This document shows positions 1 through 9,513 of a DNA stretch of 64,000 nt, piece by piece. This stretch comes from Acidianus brierleyi. Its GTDB lineage: Archaea > Thermoproteota > Thermoprotei_A > Sulfolobales > Sulfolobaceae. Each line of letters begins with the position of its first letter. Position 1 is the first letter of the stretch. The stretch lies in assembly GCF_003201835.2 (NCBI RefSeq), contig NZ_CP029289.2:434001-498000 (forward strand). The letters are read 5' to 3'. A program made the translations under genes and the position numbers. Under the pieces are notes generated by a model. That model had not been told where the DNA came from. It made no database searches and saw only the letters and a list, made by a program, of their open reading frames with translations.

Positions 1-950
1 AATAATGGAGCTAATGGCCAAAATCCAGTTGATACTGAATATAACATTAATCCAGAAAGTATAGTTGGTGGGGAACGTAAATAGAACGAAATAGGTAACA
101 TAAAAGGTAAACCTATCATTTCTCCTATTACTCCTCCTATTATTAGTTTTCTTTTACTTATTCTATCTGCTAGTCTCCCAAAAATTATAAATGATATTCC
201 CAATGCTATATTCGAAACTAGCATTATTGAACCCACAAAATTTTTAGATAATCCAATGCTTTCAGAAAATTCTGGATAAACTGCGAATATGGAATAATAA
301 GAGAAGAACATTCCAGAAATTATTACTGAAGATCTAATTAGAACTGAGTAGTACTCCTTTATGTCTACTTTAATTTTACTTATTTTAATACTTACATTTT
401 TAACTTTTAACTGAATATATGGCAATAATATTAAAGGAAGTGCTCCAGTTAATAGAAATATTCTCCAACCTATACCTTCCATATAAGGCGAGAATAAAAT
501 AAAAGCCATACCAGTAAATGCATAGCCCATTCCATAACCGGCTTGAACTATACCATTTATTAATCCTCTAAGGTTAATAGGAGCATTTTCGTAAGCTATT
601 ACTGTTCCTGCTGTCCATTCTGCACCCATAAAAAGTCCTTGTAGACTTCTCGCTAACAAAAGTATAATTATGTCTGGAGAAAAAGCCATTATACCTTGAA
701 ATAAAGCGTAACCTGCTGTACCTAGAATCAATATTATTTTTCTTCCTCTAATATCTGCTATTTTTCCAAATACATATCCACCTATTACTCTAAATATTAA
801 TCCTAAGGCAAATAGTAAAGTTCCATCGACTGTATTTAAACCTAAGTATTTTTCTAGATATTCATATACGTAAGTAATAATTAATAGATCATAAATATTT
901 CCAGCCCATGCAAAGAAGGACGCTATTGTAGCGTGAATATAACATTTCAT
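1..950 (-). CDS. MFS transporter, C-terminus cut by window edge
   Basis: The complementary strand is open from an ATG at 948-950 to base 1 (about 316 codons), so the gene starts here and continues outside the window. The protein opens MKCYIHATIASFFAWAGNIY and has repeated hydrophobic segments, with an MFS loop motif after TM2 (GKIADIRGRK). It closely resembles the 399-aa MFS protein encoded at 51999-53198, including the N-terminal HA...WAGNIYDL segment and a later FWPL segment, so about 80 C-terminal residues are probably missing. It belongs to the metabolite:H+ symporter-like MFS group; the substrate is unknown (organic acids or sugars are possible). The family call is firm, the substrate is not. 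Confidence 0.88.
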   Translation of the reverse strand, partial: MKCYIHATIASFFAWAGNIYDLLIITYVYEYLEKYLGLNTVDGTLLFALGLIFRVIGGYVFGKIADIRGRKIILILGTAGYALFQGIMAFSPDIIILLLARSLQGLFMGAEWTAGTVIAYENAPINLRGLINGIVQAGYGMGYAFTGMAFILFSPYMEGIGWRIFLLTGALPLILLPYIQLKVKNVSIKISKIKVDIKEYYSVLIRSSVIISGMFFSYYSIFAVYPEFSESIGLSKNFVGSIMLVSNIALGISFIIFGRLADRISKRKLIIGGVIGEMIGLPFMLPISFYLRSPPTILSGLMLYSVSTGFWPLAPL

Positions 951-1100
951 AAAATGGAGAATAATTTATAAAATAAAATAATTAATTTAAAGGTTATCTA
1001 GATGCTATTTATATTTTATTCATATAGCTTATATATTACGGTTTATGTAAAAGTAGTTAAATCAAAAAATATTTTTAAATTTCCATATTGAATGCTACTT

Positions 1101-1337
1101 ATGAGCGAAGAAAAAGTATTATCTTCTCCTATAAAGAGAAAGATAGTATATTTATTAAAAACTGATGGTCCAATGATTTTTAAGACAATAAAAGATGAAA
1201 TTTCTATATCTTCTGATTCTTTAAAAATCGCATTAAACGATCTTGAAGCTGACGGGATAATTAAGAAAAAGAAAGGTAAGATAGAACTTACAGAATTAGG
1301 GAAAGAAATTTCTCAAAAAATTTCTTCTATGGAGTAG
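1101..1337 (+). CDS. small winged-helix DNA-binding protein
   Basis: A protein of about 78 residues made almost entirely of one winged helix-turn-helix domain: helix (SSPIKRKIVYLLKT), a recognition-helix region (ISSDSLKIALNDLEADG) and a charged wing (KKKKGKIELTELG). It looks like the small ArsR/MarR-type regulators common in Sulfolobales. An ATG at 1092 is in frame, but the TATA-like box at about 1072-1080 puts transcription start near 1101, favouring the second ATG and a leaderless mRNA. The 3' end overlaps the convergent agmatinase gene by 11 bp. Target genes are unknown; the divergent MFS gene or agmatinase are the obvious candidates. Confidence 0.75.
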   Translation: MSEEKVLSSPIKRKIVYLLKTDGPMIFKTIKDEISISSDSLKIALNDLEADGIIKKKKGKIELTELGKEISQKISSME

Positions 1338-2229
1338 TACTTTTTGCTAAAACGCTCATTCCCTCATATAGGATATTTGCGGCTAGCATTGATGTTATTT
1401 CGCTAACATCGTAAGGGGGAGAAACTTCAACAACGTCAAAGCCTATTATATCAAACTTAAAACTTCTCACTATTTCTAAAATGTCGAAACTCGTTAATCC
1501 CCCAACCTCGGGCGTTCCAGTGCCTGGAGCAAAAGCAGGATCTACAACGTCAATATCTATAGAAACGTAAGTTTTGCCCGAAGGGAGTTGCTTTTTAACT
1601 TCTTCCAATTTATATTTTAAATCTCTTATTGTGAAGCTCTTTATTTTTAGTCTTTTTGAATCCTCTATATCGTCTTTAGAATATAGTGAACCTCTAATTC
1701 CCATTTGAACAACTTCTTTTAATAGTCCTTCTTCTAAAGCTCTTCTGAGCCAAGTACCGTGAGTATATTTTTTACCCCAATAAGAGTCCCAAAAATCATA
1801 ATGGGAGTCTAAATGAACAAGATTCACTTTACCGTAAGTTTTATACATAGCTCTAAGTACAGGTAATGTTATAGAATGATCTCCTCCTGCTATGAAAGGT
1901 ATAGCATTTATTTTACTAACTTCTTCTTCTATTATTCTCATACTATCCTCTATATAACCAGGAATTGCATTAACATCACCTGCATCGCACATGTTTAGCG
2001 TATCGAAAGGATGAATATCAACGAATTGATTATAAGGTCTTAAAAGCCTAGATCCTTGCCTTATTGCTGAAGGACCAAACCTAGCTCCAGGCCTATAGGT
2101 AGTAGCATCATCGAAAGGTATTCCCAAGAATACTGCCTTTACGTTAACTAGTTCTTCACATATAGGTAATCTTCCATATGTTGAAATTTGTGTGAATCGA
2201 GGAGATTTTAATGCATCTAATTGTCGCAT
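1327..2229 (-). CDS. speB: agmatinase / ureohydrolase family
   Basis: Arginase/agmatinase superfamily, 300 aa, the usual length. The binuclear metal ligands are visible: GGDHS near residue 115, a HLDSHYDFWD segment near 140 and SIDIDVVDPAFAPGTGTPE near 225, the family signature. Agmatinase splits agmatine into putrescine and urea in the cytoplasm; Sulfolobales make polyamines this way. Sequence alone cannot fully separate agmatinase from guanidinobutyrase or related ureohydrolases. A urea-consuming urease operon lies in the same window (34.9-39.5 kb), so urea released here could be recycled to ammonia; that link is inference. Confidence 0.88.
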   Translation of the reverse strand: MRQLDALKSPRFTQISTYGRLPICEELVNVKAVFLGIPFDDATTYRPGARFGPSAIRQGSRLLRPYNQFVDIHPFDTLNMCDAGDVNAIPGYIEDSMRIIEEEVSKINAIPFIAGGDHSITLPVLRAMYKTYGKVNLVHLDSHYDFWDSYWGKKYTHGTWLRRALEEGLLKEVVQMGIRGSLYSKDDIEDSKRLKIKSFTIRDLKYKLEEVKKQLPSGKTYVSIDIDVVDPAFAPGTGTPEVGGLTSFDILEIVRSFKFDIIGFDVVEVSPPYDVSEITSMLAANILYEGMSVLAKSTTP

Positions 2230-2554
2230 ATTAACTCTTTTATATTAATCTAAAATTTAAGTCTTAAGATATTCAAACTAAAAATTTTTAATGTTATGTA
2301 TACTACCTTAAAAACCTAAAAGTAGTAATTCGCTATATTATATCAAATAATAATCTTGGAAATCTCCATAAAATACGCATTATAGATCTAATTTAGAAAT
2401 AAATGAAATAATTAACATTATGAAGATCTGTAATCAGTCTTTATAAAGTCTGCTATTTCATAGTTTATGTTTATATATAATTATTTTTATAATTAAAAAA
2501 TGTTCATCTGATTACCTTAAATGTTTTTATATTATTTTTAACATAGACTTACTA
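2230..2554. other. intergenic region with divergent promoters
   Basis: AT-rich 325-bp spacer between the divergent agmatinase and ATP-grasp genes. I see no open frame of note and no RNA gene. A TATA-like stretch at about 2523-2537 lies some 25 nt before the GTG at 2555, fitting a leaderless start for the ATP-grasp operon. The rest shows only simple AT-rich sequence. Confidence 0.5.
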
Positions 2555-3868
2555 GTGATAAAACCAAGAAAAATTACGGAAAGTAAGTTTTTCTTTGAAT
2601 ATGACGAGCCTTATTATTCAAATTTACTTGAAATTATTGATAAAATTCCTGATTTCTTCAAATACGTAGAGTTAATAAATGAAGTAGCTTATAGAGAAGG
2701 ATTTACGTTCTATACGCAAGACTATTATAGATCAATAAAAGTTGATCCTATTCCACGAATATTACAAGCTCAAGAATTTAGAGAAATATCTAGGGGATTA
2801 AAAAATAGGGCTCTTGCAATAAATAAATTTCTATACGCAGTCTATCATGGTGAAAACACTCCAGTAGCTGAAGATTTCATAACATCTTCTCCTTATTTTA
2901 GGCCTGAAATGATGAATTTTGATCCTCCAAAAGGAATATATGTATATATTTTCGGCGAGGATTTAGTAAAAGTTAATGGATTTCCATTAATATTGGAAGA
3001 TAATGTAAGAATACCTTCTGGAATGACTTACGCAGTTAAGGCTTCTGAACTTTTTGAAAGATTTTTGGGTGAGATGATGCAAATAAATAGGCAAAGACAG
3101 GATGGATTAGAATTATTAAAGAAGACTCTCCACTATGCTTCAGACACGAGAGATCCAGTAATTGCTATACTAAGTGATGGAACTTTAAATTCAGCTTATT
3201 TTGAGCATAGATTTTATTCTGATAAGTTAGATTTTCTCCTTATAGAACCTTCTGATCTTATAATAAAAGACGGAGAAGTTTTAGCTAAAACTTTAGACGG
3301 GGAAATACATATAGATGTAATATATAGAAGAATAGAAGATCTTGATATTTTAACGCCTGGATTAATGAAGGCCTATCTGAGAGGATGGGTAAATTTAGTA
3401 AATGCGCCAGGTACAGGGATAGCAGACGATAAGATAACTTTCTGTTACATGCCCCAAATAATGGATTATTTTGGAATAAAAGAAGGAGTAAAGCAACCTT
3501 TTTCCGTTCCTTTGGGAGCGTCTAAAGAAGAAATAATAAATAAGCTTGAAAATATGGTATTAAAAAGAAGAGAAGGTTATGGTGGATCAGGAACATATGT
3601 AATGAAAGATATGAGAGATGAAGAAAAGAGAAAAGTTTTGAAAGAAGTTTTAAGTTATCCAGAAGAATTTATGGCTCAGGAATTACTAAATTTTGATACA
3701 GTTTTATCGGCTATAAATGATAATTTTTATGAAACCTATGCAGATCTAAGATTTTTTGTATTCATAGATTCTACATCAAATACTATTTTAAGTAGAGTAG
3801 CTCCTCTAGGTAGTAGGATAACTAATAATTCGTCAGGAGGCATGGTGAAGCCTGTATGGGTGGTGTAA
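2555..3868 (+). CDS. circularly permuted ATP-grasp protein
   Basis: A 437-aa protein of the circularly permuted ATP-grasp family (DUF404/407 type). Seen: FTFYTQDYYRSIKVDPIPRIL near residues 50-70, the RVDP..L-type entry to the family, IYRRIEDLD near 255, and a C-terminal nucleotide-binding part with a Gly-rich loop (KRREGYGGSGTYVMK, near 340) and a metal-binding end (DLRFFVF...GSRITNNSSGG). ATP-grasp enzymes join a carboxylate to an amine through an acyl phosphate; this subfamily is predicted to be a peptide or amide ligase. It is the first gene of a tightly overlapping set with a transglutaminase and an alpha-E protein, a known bacterial gene combination. GTG start, chosen by its distance from the TATA box. 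Substrate unknown. Confidence 0.85.
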   Translation: MIKPRKITESKFFFEYDEPYYSNLLEIIDKIPDFFKYVELINEVAYREGFTFYTQDYYRSIKVDPIPRILQAQEFREISRGLKNRALAINKFLYAVYHGENTPVAEDFITSSPYFRPEMMNFDPPKGIYVYIFGEDLVKVNGFPLILEDNVRIPSGMTYAVKASELFERFLGEMMQINRQRQDGLELLKKTLHYASDTRDPVIAILSDGTLNSAYFEHRFYSDKLDFLLIEPSDLIIKDGEVLAKTLDGEIHIDVIYRRIEDLDILTPGLMKAYLRGWVNLVNAPGTGIADDKITFCYMPQIMDYFGIKEGVKQPFSVPLGASKEEIINKLENMVLKRREGYGGSGTYVMKDMRDEEKRKVLKEVLSYPEEFMAQELLNFDTVLSAINDNFYETYADLRFFVFIDSTSNTILSRVAPLGSRITNNSSGGMVKPVWVV

Positions 3869-4653
3869 CTTATGGAGTATTTTACCAGGCAAAATACGAA
3901 TACGAGGATGTTGTAATGCTTAATGATAATACACTAAAGATAGTTCCATATGATGGAGATAATCAGCATGTAATCGAAGAAAAATTGGATACAGAACCTA
4001 AAGGGTATAGTGTAAAATTTAAGGATAATTTTGGAAATACTGTATATAGAGTAAAGATTTTGGATCCTCATAACGCAATGGTCATTACAAGTAAAAGTGT
4101 AGTGGAAGTCTACCCTAAAAAATTTGAAGATTGTGAAATTCCATGTTCTGAAGATTATGTTTTTACAAGGTCTTCAAGCTTAATAGATATAGACTACTTT
4201 AAGAATATAGCTACTGAACTACTAAAGAGCCATAAAACTTTAGATGATTTTGTTAGATCAACAATAGATCTGGTTAGAGGTAAAATAAAATATAAGGAGG
4301 GAGTAACTAATGTCTATACTAAGGCTCATGAAAGTTTTTCTTTAGGTTATGGCGTTTGTCAAGATTTTACACAAATAACTATAGGTATATTAAGAGCAGC
4401 AGGAATACCAGCAAGATATGTAATGGGTTTAGTAGATGATAATCCTAATACTACGCACGCATGGGTAGAATTTAAATCTAGGGATGGATGGATTCCAGTA
4501 GATCCTACAAGGAATAAATTTTATGATTTGTCCTACGTTAAATTCGCAATAGGAAGAGACTATAATGATGCTTCACCTATTGTCGGCTCATTCGTAAGTA
4601 GGGGAAGGGGATGGTTAAAACAATCTATTGTAGAGGTGAAAAAAATTGATTAA
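3856..4653 (+). CDS. transglutaminase-like cysteine protease/amidase
   Basis: A 265-aa protein. An N-terminal beta-rich domain (the TG-associated N-domain, about 1-100) is followed by a transglutaminase-like core. The catalytic triad is visible: C168 in GYGVCQD, H201 in TTHAWVEF and D216 in VDPTRN. Proteins of this type hydrolyse or transfer amide bonds. The gene overlaps the ATP-grasp gene by 13 bp and the alpha-E gene by 8 bp, so the three are almost certainly one transcript and probably translationally coupled. In bacteria the equivalent protein is thought to edit or process the product of the ATP-grasp partner; the role here is inferred from that. Confidence 0.87.
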   Translation: MGGVTYGVFYQAKYEYEDVVMLNDNTLKIVPYDGDNQHVIEEKLDTEPKGYSVKFKDNFGNTVYRVKILDPHNAMVITSKSVVEVYPKKFEDCEIPCSEDYVFTRSSSLIDIDYFKNIATELLKSHKTLDDFVRSTIDLVRGKIKYKEGVTNVYTKAHESFSLGYGVCQDFTQITIGILRAAGIPARYVMGLVDDNPNTTHAWVEFKSRDGWIPVDPTRNKFYDLSYVKFAIGRDYNDASPIVGSFVSRGRGWLKQSIVEVKKID

Positions 4654-5053
4654 AAGTACTGCGTATAAAGTTTATTGGACAGGAAGATATTTAGAAAGAA
4701 TAGAAAATATTGCTAGGTTTGGCGTGTATTTAGCTAATAATGGTATTTCTATTCAAGAGATGAATAATATTCTAGGAGTCAAAGATGCGTTCTTATATAT
4801 TTCTAATGAATTTCAATTATTACGAGAAGATATTAGAGGATTTGGAGACGAAGCTGTTATGAATGCTTTATCTTCATTAGAAACTACTATTTATGCTAAG
4901 AGAGATAATTTAAGCAAATATTTTGCTGATATTTTAAATACTATCATATATCTGGAAAATATGGTAGAAGAAAATCTAAAACCTCAGTTCGTTTCTATTA
5001 TGCCTAAAAAACAAGAAGAAATAGGTTCTCAAGAGAAAATAAAAAAGAGCTAA
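4646..5053 (+). CDS. short alpha-E (DUF403) protein
   Basis: A 135-aa all-helical protein starting with the alpha-E signature (YKVYWTGRYLERIENIAR, close to the bacterial YWLGRYLER-A-N-AR motif). Bacterial alpha-E proteins are about 310 aa, so this archaeal copy has roughly the first third and part of the core only, ending in a charged tail (KKQEEIGSQEKIKKS). The TTG start at 4646 is supported by a GAGGTG ribosome binding site at 4633-4638. It overlaps the transglutaminase gene. Function unknown even in bacteria; it always travels with the ATP-grasp and transglutaminase. Whether the short length is a natural archaeal form or a truncation cannot be told here; there is no frameshifted remainder downstream, because the next gene begins 4 bp later on the other strand. 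Confidence 0.75.
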   Translation: MIKSTAYKVYWTGRYLERIENIARFGVYLANNGISIQEMNNILGVKDAFLYISNEFQLLREDIRGFGDEAVMNALSSLETTIYAKRDNLSKYFADILNTIIYLENMVEENLKPQFVSIMPKKQEEIGSQEKIKKS

Positions 5054-5056
5054 CTT

Positions 5057-8000
5057 TTACCTTCCTTTTCTAACTAGACTAACTACTCCTATTATTATTC
5101 CTATTATTGCAATGATTATTGCAACATATATTAGATCTTTTATCGAATTTAATGATGAGTTTACTGAAGATATGTCAGAACTAATTTGAGAGCTTAAAGT
5201 AGAATTCTGCTCTTTTAGTTCTGTAGATAAATTACTTACTTTTTGATTAACTTGAGTCAAATTATTATTAACATTCGTTAATTCATTTTCGAAATTTACA
5301 TAAATAGTTGCAGACGACTCTAAATTATCGTTCTGCAACGACGTTATTGTTAAATTGTATGTTCCATCGGGATATTTTTCGGTATTTAAGGTATATGTAA
5401 ATGTTCCATTTCCTGAAAATGAAGTTAGCATTTTTCCATTTAAGTATAGTATATCTTGAGAGATGTTCTTCCCAGTTACAGTGAAATTTATCGTAATACT
5501 GCCAGTAACGTTCTGGTTATTTAATGGATAGGTAATACTTATAGTTGGTAATGATGGTGATATGTTAGTTATTACAGACTCCATAGTCAATATCTTAGAA
5601 TTTTCTAAGGATATAGTATTTACTTTCGAATTTATTAAGATTAACATAGAATTTATAGCATGAATATTATCGCTTTGCGAATATAGTAGAGTCACATTTG
5701 AGTTATCAAATGTCACGTTTGTTATATTTGAATCGAGAATTCTCACGTTACCTATTACAGTGTCGTTAATTAGGATATCGTTAGTAAGTGAACCGTTAGT
5801 TATTATAGTGTCGTTAACTAATACTGCATCATAAGTTTGAAAACCATCTACTTTCTGGTTTTTAATCAAATTATATGGTAGAACATAGAATGTCTTTTCT
5901 GCAGACGGAGAATTTAATGTGGGATAAGCTTCTGAAGAGAGTCCAGTTACTAGGATCTCAAACGGTGCACCGTAGTAAAGTTCTCCTTCATAATATGTTA
6001 AATTACCAGAATTAAATGTAGAAGGTAATGTAACATTACCTATCCATTCTCCAAGATCAGAATTATACCATAGAGGTAATTCAACTATTTGACTTACTAA
6101 TGAATATTCATTTGTTATAGCCATTGGATATACAGTTGCTGAGTACATCCCATAATTTACTTCACTACCGTTAGGATACGTTATATTAGCATATATCGTT
6201 AACGTCTGCCCTTGATAAGCATAACTTTCAGTTTTAATATTTATATGTGAGTAGTTATTTACATATATTGCTCCATAGAAGAAGCCTGTAATATTCTCAC
6301 CAAGTGTAATTGAGCTGTAGTTAGACTCTAAGTAAATATAATAAATTCCTGGTTCTGTATTAGGAACTGGAAGATATCCTAAATATATTCCCTTCTCAAG
6401 ATTAAATGGAATAACGGCCTTACTTACTACTTTCCCAGAACTGCTCACTAATTCAGCTGTTATGTTTGTCCCTTGAAGAATATTGTTAAATATTGGTTCT
6501 CCAGTTTGAATTGAGGTTATTGTTACTAAATTATATGGTGGAGTAGGCAATCCTTGTATTATTATATTTTGTCCAGGAGCTACAGAGCCAGGTTCTGCTA
6601 CGTTTGGGGGTAATATAAATAAACTTTGTAGCATAGTCCCACTAGTGAATGCGTCAAAACCTTCGGCGTTTTCAGAAGTTATATAAAGATCTCCAGAAGG
6701 TAAATAAGGTATTTTCCCTACCCATATTAAACCAGGATATCCTATAACAGAAGCGCTAATTGGAATAAGATTTAATGTAGTTACTGGAGTATATTCATTA
6801 ATACTGATATTGTAATAGTAAATGTTTACAGCAATTGGGAAAGTAGGCTGATTTCCGTATATGTCTGTTACGTTAGCTATAATTGCACTAGATACTCCAG
6901 TAAATATAGGCGCAAAAGTTACTGGAGATAAAAATTGTACATAATATCCGCTGAATGTCTCGTAAAATCCTCTTCCTGAAATTCCATCGGAACTTCCATA
7001 TACATTTACGTAAAGTATTCCATTCGCAGTAGATGGTAACTTTAGTGTTCCTATCCACAATTTCAAAGACGGATTAAACGTTAATTGGACACTACTAATA
7101 TTTCCTTGAGTAGTCTCTACTGTAGCATAGAAGTTACCAGAGGTTATAGATATTCCTTTGTAGGTTATATTTGCAATAATTTCCATTGTTTCGTTGGGGA
7201 AGAACTCTATAGGTGTTTCTCCAGTTGAATTTAATACATTAACTTCTATATTCAAACTTGGTTTTGTAATAATTTTACTATAGTAATATGCAAACTCCCC
7301 AACATTTAACGTACCCCATCCTGTTACTAGATTGTAACCATAACTAGCTACCCATGGAATATTATAACCAAAAGTTATAGGATTAAACACTTTATTATAT
7401 AGAGAGGAATTAAATCCTATTTCGTATAAAATCGGATTTATTAAACCTAAACTACTGTTAACGTAATTCATTACTAAAGTCAATAAACCTGCATTTAATG
7501 GAGATGCCTCACTAGTACCTCCAGTTATGCATGTTATGTTGCCCGGACAGATTATATAAATACCAGGGTATACGTTAGCATTTCCTGAAATATCTGGAAC
7601 TTCTCTACCGTTTGGATAACTTAAAGGAGTCTGCAAACCCCACTGATAGTAAGGTATTGGTTCTATTTCGCTTATACCTCCTGTAGAACCCCCATAATTT
7701 ACATCATTTGGAACAAATCCGTAGTTAGACCAGGCTGATTGATAATATGAACCAGGGAACTGTATATATGTTGTAGTGCCCCCTACTGCAGTTACGAAAG
7801 GAGAAGTTGATGGATATCCTACTGTTCCTAAAGGTCCATTACTATATCCTGCCCCACCAGCATCCCCACTACTAGCTAGGAAAGTTATACCTTCTGCAGA
7901 ACCCATCGCATAGTACATGTCAGATTCTACTACACAAGCATAAAATTCCTGAGCGTTAAATTGTGAAAAAGCCTCCTCTGGAATTGAAAAACTCTGGGAT

Positions 8001-8974
8001 AAATCATTGACATTATCTAGTTGGTCTATATATGATATTATTGCAGCTAATGGAAGTGCACCATTAGCTATAAATAATGTTATATTAGCCTTAGGTGCCA
8101 TAGTATGAGATATCTGTACATCCAAGCTTATTTCTCCTGCCCAACCAGTCTCTATTCCAAGGTTCGGATTATATGGCCCTATAGGGATTATCTTAAAACT
8201 TGGGGGATTAGGTAATCCAGTAACTTTATCGTAATATGCTAGTTGTTGTTGAATATAAGGATCACCGAAGAAATCTAAAATTCCAATTGATCTATTTTGT
8301 CCTTCATCTCCTAATGCATAAAGTGATGTTGCATTGTATACTTTTTGTAGCGCTGTAGGCCAGTAAGCTTCAATTGGGAAAGTCATATTAGATATTTCCA
8401 CAGATTTTTTCAGATTTTGAATAGTCTTTCCTGTAACTAGAGTATTAGGATGAGAGAAAAATATTGTAGAAATATTACTAGAGTATACAAAAGCATTTAT
8501 TGTAGGAGTTCCATATGCAGAATAATAGTAATCTGTCCCATTACTATACATCACGTAGGATAATCCTAGATATTGATGAATTTGAGAAACTGTACCTTCT
8601 GCGACTATAACTGAATCGGAAGATGTTAATAATATATTAAAGTTATCATTTTTTAAATAATTTAATACTTGATTGTATTGCTTTACAGGATAAAACATTT
8701 TTTCGATTTCTTGTTTGCTTAGAAAATGGTGATATAATGATGAAGAGGGATTGGAAGTTTCCTCAGCATAGTAATATAGATATCCTACGTTCTTAAGTGG
8801 TAAAAATATTGTAAACAATACTGGAGTATTAGGATTTAACGTTCCTATTTCTTTGAATCCATGAAGTTGGTAAGGTTGTATTGTAATACCTTGAGGATTA
8901 GATATTCCCAAACCAGTTATTCCTATTATACTTATTAAAAATACAGTTACTAATAATAGAGGTTTTAATGACAT
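5057..8974 (-). CDS. S53 (sedolisin/kumamolisin-type) peptidase, cell-surface
   Basis: A 1305-aa secreted, membrane-anchored protease. Order: signal peptide (about 1-24), pro-kumamolisin activation domain (about 30-180), S53 catalytic domain (about 200-570), a long beta-rich Asn/Thr/Ser-rich region with many N-glycosylation sequons, and a C-terminal anchor helix (IIIAIIGIIIGVV) ending in RKGR. Catalytic residues are visible: E281 and D285 in GEISLD, D371 in SSGDAGG, S488 in GGTSEASPLNAG; a calcium-site-like GWGTLN follows. S53 peptidases are subtilisin-like and work at low pH, which suits a cell surface at pH 2-4. A short coiled coil (LTNVNNNLTQVNQKVSNLS) lies just before the anchor and may form a stalk. 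It stands alone, convergent with the alpha-E gene. Confidence 0.9.
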   Translation of the reverse strand: MSLKPLLLVTVFLISIIGITGLGISNPQGITIQPYQLHGFKEIGTLNPNTPVLFTIFLPLKNVGYLYYYAEETSNPSSSLYHHFLSKQEIEKMFYPVKQYNQVLNYLKNDNFNILLTSSDSVIVAEGTVSQIHQYLGLSYVMYSNGTDYYYSAYGTPTINAFVYSSNISTIFFSHPNTLVTGKTIQNLKKSVEISNMTFPIEAYWPTALQKVYNATSLYALGDEGQNRSIGILDFFGDPYIQQQLAYYDKVTGLPNPPSFKIIPIGPYNPNLGIETGWAGEISLDVQISHTMAPKANITLFIANGALPLAAIISYIDQLDNVNDLSQSFSIPEEAFSQFNAQEFYACVVESDMYYAMGSAEGITFLASSGDAGGAGYSNGPLGTVGYPSTSPFVTAVGGTTTYIQFPGSYYQSAWSNYGFVPNDVNYGGSTGGISEIEPIPYYQWGLQTPLSYPNGREVPDISGNANVYPGIYIICPGNITCITGGTSEASPLNAGLLTLVMNYVNSSLGLINPILYEIGFNSSLYNKVFNPITFGYNIPWVASYGYNLVTGWGTLNVGEFAYYYSKIITKPSLNIEVNVLNSTGETPIEFFPNETMEIIANITYKGISITSGNFYATVETTQGNISSVQLTFNPSLKLWIGTLKLPSTANGILYVNVYGSSDGISGRGFYETFSGYYVQFLSPVTFAPIFTGVSSAIIANVTDIYGNQPTFPIAVNIYYYNISINEYTPVTTLNLIPISASVIGYPGLIWVGKIPYLPSGDLYITSENAEGFDAFTSGTMLQSLFILPPNVAEPGSVAPGQNIIIQGLPTPPYNLVTITSIQTGEPIFNNILQGTNITAELVSSSGKVVSKAVIPFNLEKGIYLGYLPVPNTEPGIYYIYLESNYSSITLGENITGFFYGAIYVNNYSHINIKTESYAYQGQTLTIYANITYPNGSEVNYGMYSATVYPMAITNEYSLVSQIVELPLWYNSDLGEWIGNVTLPSTFNSGNLTYYEGELYYGAPFEILVTGLSSEAYPTLNSPSAEKTFYVLPYNLIKNQKVDGFQTYDAVLVNDTIITNGSLTNDILINDTVIGNVRILDSNITNVTFDNSNVTLLYSQSDNIHAINSMLILINSKVNTISLENSKILTMESVITNISPSLPTISITYPLNNQNVTGSITINFTVTGKNISQDILYLNGKMLTSFSGNGTFTYTLNTEKYPDGTYNLTITSLQNDNLESSATIYVNFENELTNVNNNLTQVNQKVSNLSTELKEQNSTLSSQISSDISSVNSSLNSIKDLIYVAIIIAIIGIIIGVVSLVRKGR

Positions 8975-9513
8975 ATAATTTAATGTTTTTAAATGATTTT
9001 AAATCTTCATGATATCATTATATAAAATTAAAACGTATTAACATAGTAAGTATGGATAATCTACTTTATTTTAAATAAGTATATATTCTTGTGATCAATA
9101 ATAATGGATATCATTTTTTGCATATAAGATAAAAATTATTTAATCACTCGGAATATTTAGATAATATAAAATTGTACTTTCTAGAAGTTTAAGGGCAGAC
9201 ATTATTGTAAAGCTCATGATAAATTATGCATTATAAACTGACAGCAATAAGAATCTTGGTCTTTAGATTCTAAGAAAATATAGCCGGTTTATGATAAATT
9301 TCAGATTTTATGACAAAAATTTAAGATAGATATTAGAAATATTCATACTAATACAATATACTATATAATTTAGTTAAAAATTAAGTAATAATAACTAACA
9401 AATAAATATATTAATCGAATTCTTTCGCTCTGCTTATATAATGCTTTATAGTTAGATTTTATTTCTTTATATAAAAAATGTTCATATTTTTAATATTTTT
9501 GGAAATTTAAACG
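8975..9513. other. 539-bp AT-rich intergenic region
   Basis: No credible coding frame. The right-hand gene ends here and the left-hand gene starts here, both on the minus strand; TATA-like A/T tracts at about 8985-9000 are the probable S53 promoter. A 7-bp inverted repeat (AGAATCT 9250-9256, AGATTCT 9265-9271) sits in the middle, and ATGATAAATT occurs twice (near 9217 and 9291). I could not assign either to a known RNA or operator. Confidence 0.4.

Noticed and set aside
9217..9300. ATGATAA...CTGA stretch as a C/D-box RNA
   Set aside because: The C box is imperfect, the distance to CTGA is too short and no C'/D' boxes were found.
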